From the NCBI GenBank assembly GCA_045661365.1, contig JAZRFL010000002.1, positions 1 to 29,461 on the forward strand: a stretch of 29,461 nt of DNA, read 5' to 3'. Of this stretch, positions 29,091-29,461 are shown piece after piece; positions within the stretch are counted from its first letter, which is position 1; the number at the start of each line of letters is the position of its first letter. The DNA comes from UMGS1484 sp045661365 (GTDB lineage Bacteria; Bacillota; Clostridia; Oscillospirales; Acutalibacteraceae). A model generated the notes under the pieces. The model saw only the letters and a program-made list of their open reading frames with translations, searched no databases and was not told the DNA's origin. The position numbers and the translations under genes were made by a program.

Positions 29091-29461
29091 TTAATCCAAA
29101 AATTCTTCCCGCAGTTGCACGCCGAAATCTTTGGCGATGGCACGAAGGTTATCGTCCGAAATGGTTTGGCGAATGCCTTGACCGCAAGAAAGAGCACGCA
29201 CGTAAATGTCAGCAGCTTTTTCAATGGTGTGCATCAGACCAAAGGTGATGTCAAAATCGGGACCGGAGCAGAACAGACCGTGATGGGCCCAGACTGCCGC
29301 GTCGAACTTCTTCATTTCTTCGCTGGTAGCCATGGCGATCTCGGCGCCGCCGGGAACCATCCACTCCACAACGCCTACGCCGTCAGGGAACACAACGGGG
29401 CACTCGGTGGCAGCCTGCCACAGCGCACGGGAGAACGCCTTGGCGGTCAGGGGCAGTACAT
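29091..29461 (-). CDS. rhaD: rhamnulose-1-phosphate aldolase, C-terminal part
   Basis: Partial: the 5' end lies beyond base 29461; 123 codons including the stop are seen. The translated end reads VLPLTAKAFSRALWQ, then PVVFPDGVGVVEWMVPGG, then AAVWAHHGLFCSGPDFDITFGLMHTIEKAADIY, which matches the class II aldolase RhaD (splits L-rhamnulose 1-phosphate to dihydroxyacetone phosphate and lactaldehyde). The AHHG pair corresponds to the late zinc-ligand histidine of this family. Other rhamnose genes would be expected upstream, outside the window. G+C is higher than in the orphan gene next door. The stop TAA is at 29093-29091. Confidence 0.9.
   Translation of the reverse strand, partial: VLPLTAKAFSRALWQAATECPVVFPDGVGVVEWMVPGGAEIAMATSEEMKKFDAAVWAHHGLFCSGPDFDITFGLMHTIEKAADIYVRALSCGQGIRQTISDDNLRAIAKDFGVQLREEFLD

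Noticed and set aside
28985..29224. A small minus-strand frame overlapping the end of rhaD, ending in TTGSN
   Set aside because: It runs through rhaD in another frame and then the repeat element; no ribosome site. The same peptide end at the other 18-bp copy comes from the repeat.

Overview
The window looks like a chromosomal segment of a Gram-positive anaerobe of the class Clostridia, probably an Oscillospiraceae/Ruminococcaceae-type gut bacterium. The evidence is strong AGGAGG ribosome sites, sigma-A promoters with 17-nt spacers, a YtvI-like sporulation permease, Rex, a DUF4364-type domain, a dockerin protein, a folT gene under a tetrahydrofolate riboswitch, and an infC-rpmI-rplT operon with an attenuated leader. 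Species cannot be named from this sequence. Most genes lie on the minus strand.

Layout. 1-881: start of an ABC exporter with an N-terminal zinc ribbon (minus, cut by the window edge). 1051-2036 (plus): a MecA-like adaptor and an XRE repressor with its own operator-like repeats. 2088-2780 (minus): a VTT-domain membrane protein. 2966-4090 (plus): a YtvI/AI-2E family permease. 4153-14315 (minus): a tightly packed run, read in the order TrmH-type methylase, dprA, topA, trmFO, tsaC/sua5, coaE, hisS, aspS, with overlaps or gaps of a few bases. 14366-15690: rplT, rpmI, infC (rare ATT start) and a leader terminator behind a consensus promoter. 15711-18335: an A+T-rich secreted protein (C39-like peptidase, Ig-like repeats, dockerin), preceded by a very structured 5' RNA. 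18623-25036: acn, icd, rex, an unknown gene and a murC fused to a DUF4364-like domain, all one transcription unit. 25157-26590: membrane-anchored G5/M23 peptidase whose promoter is packed with GGTTACAA repeats. 27101-27805 (plus): folT with a THF riboswitch. 27806-29090: repeat-rich accessory stretch around an orphan gene. 29091-29461: the end of rhaD.

The genes fall into working groups: translation and tRNA modification (IF3, L35, L20, TrmH, TrmFO, TsaC, HisRS, AspRS), DNA topology and uptake (TopA, DprA), the oxidative citrate branch with its NADH sensor (Acn, Icd, Rex), and cell-wall synthesis and remodelling (MurC, M23). The strongest candidates for something undescribed are the 147-nt rod-shaped RNA that starts exactly at the predicted +1 upstream of the dockerin gene and ends in a terminator with a possible anti-terminator, the GGTTACAA array at the M23 promoter, the MurC-DUF4364 fusion, and a dispersed structured repeat found just after both the folT and rhaD stop codons.
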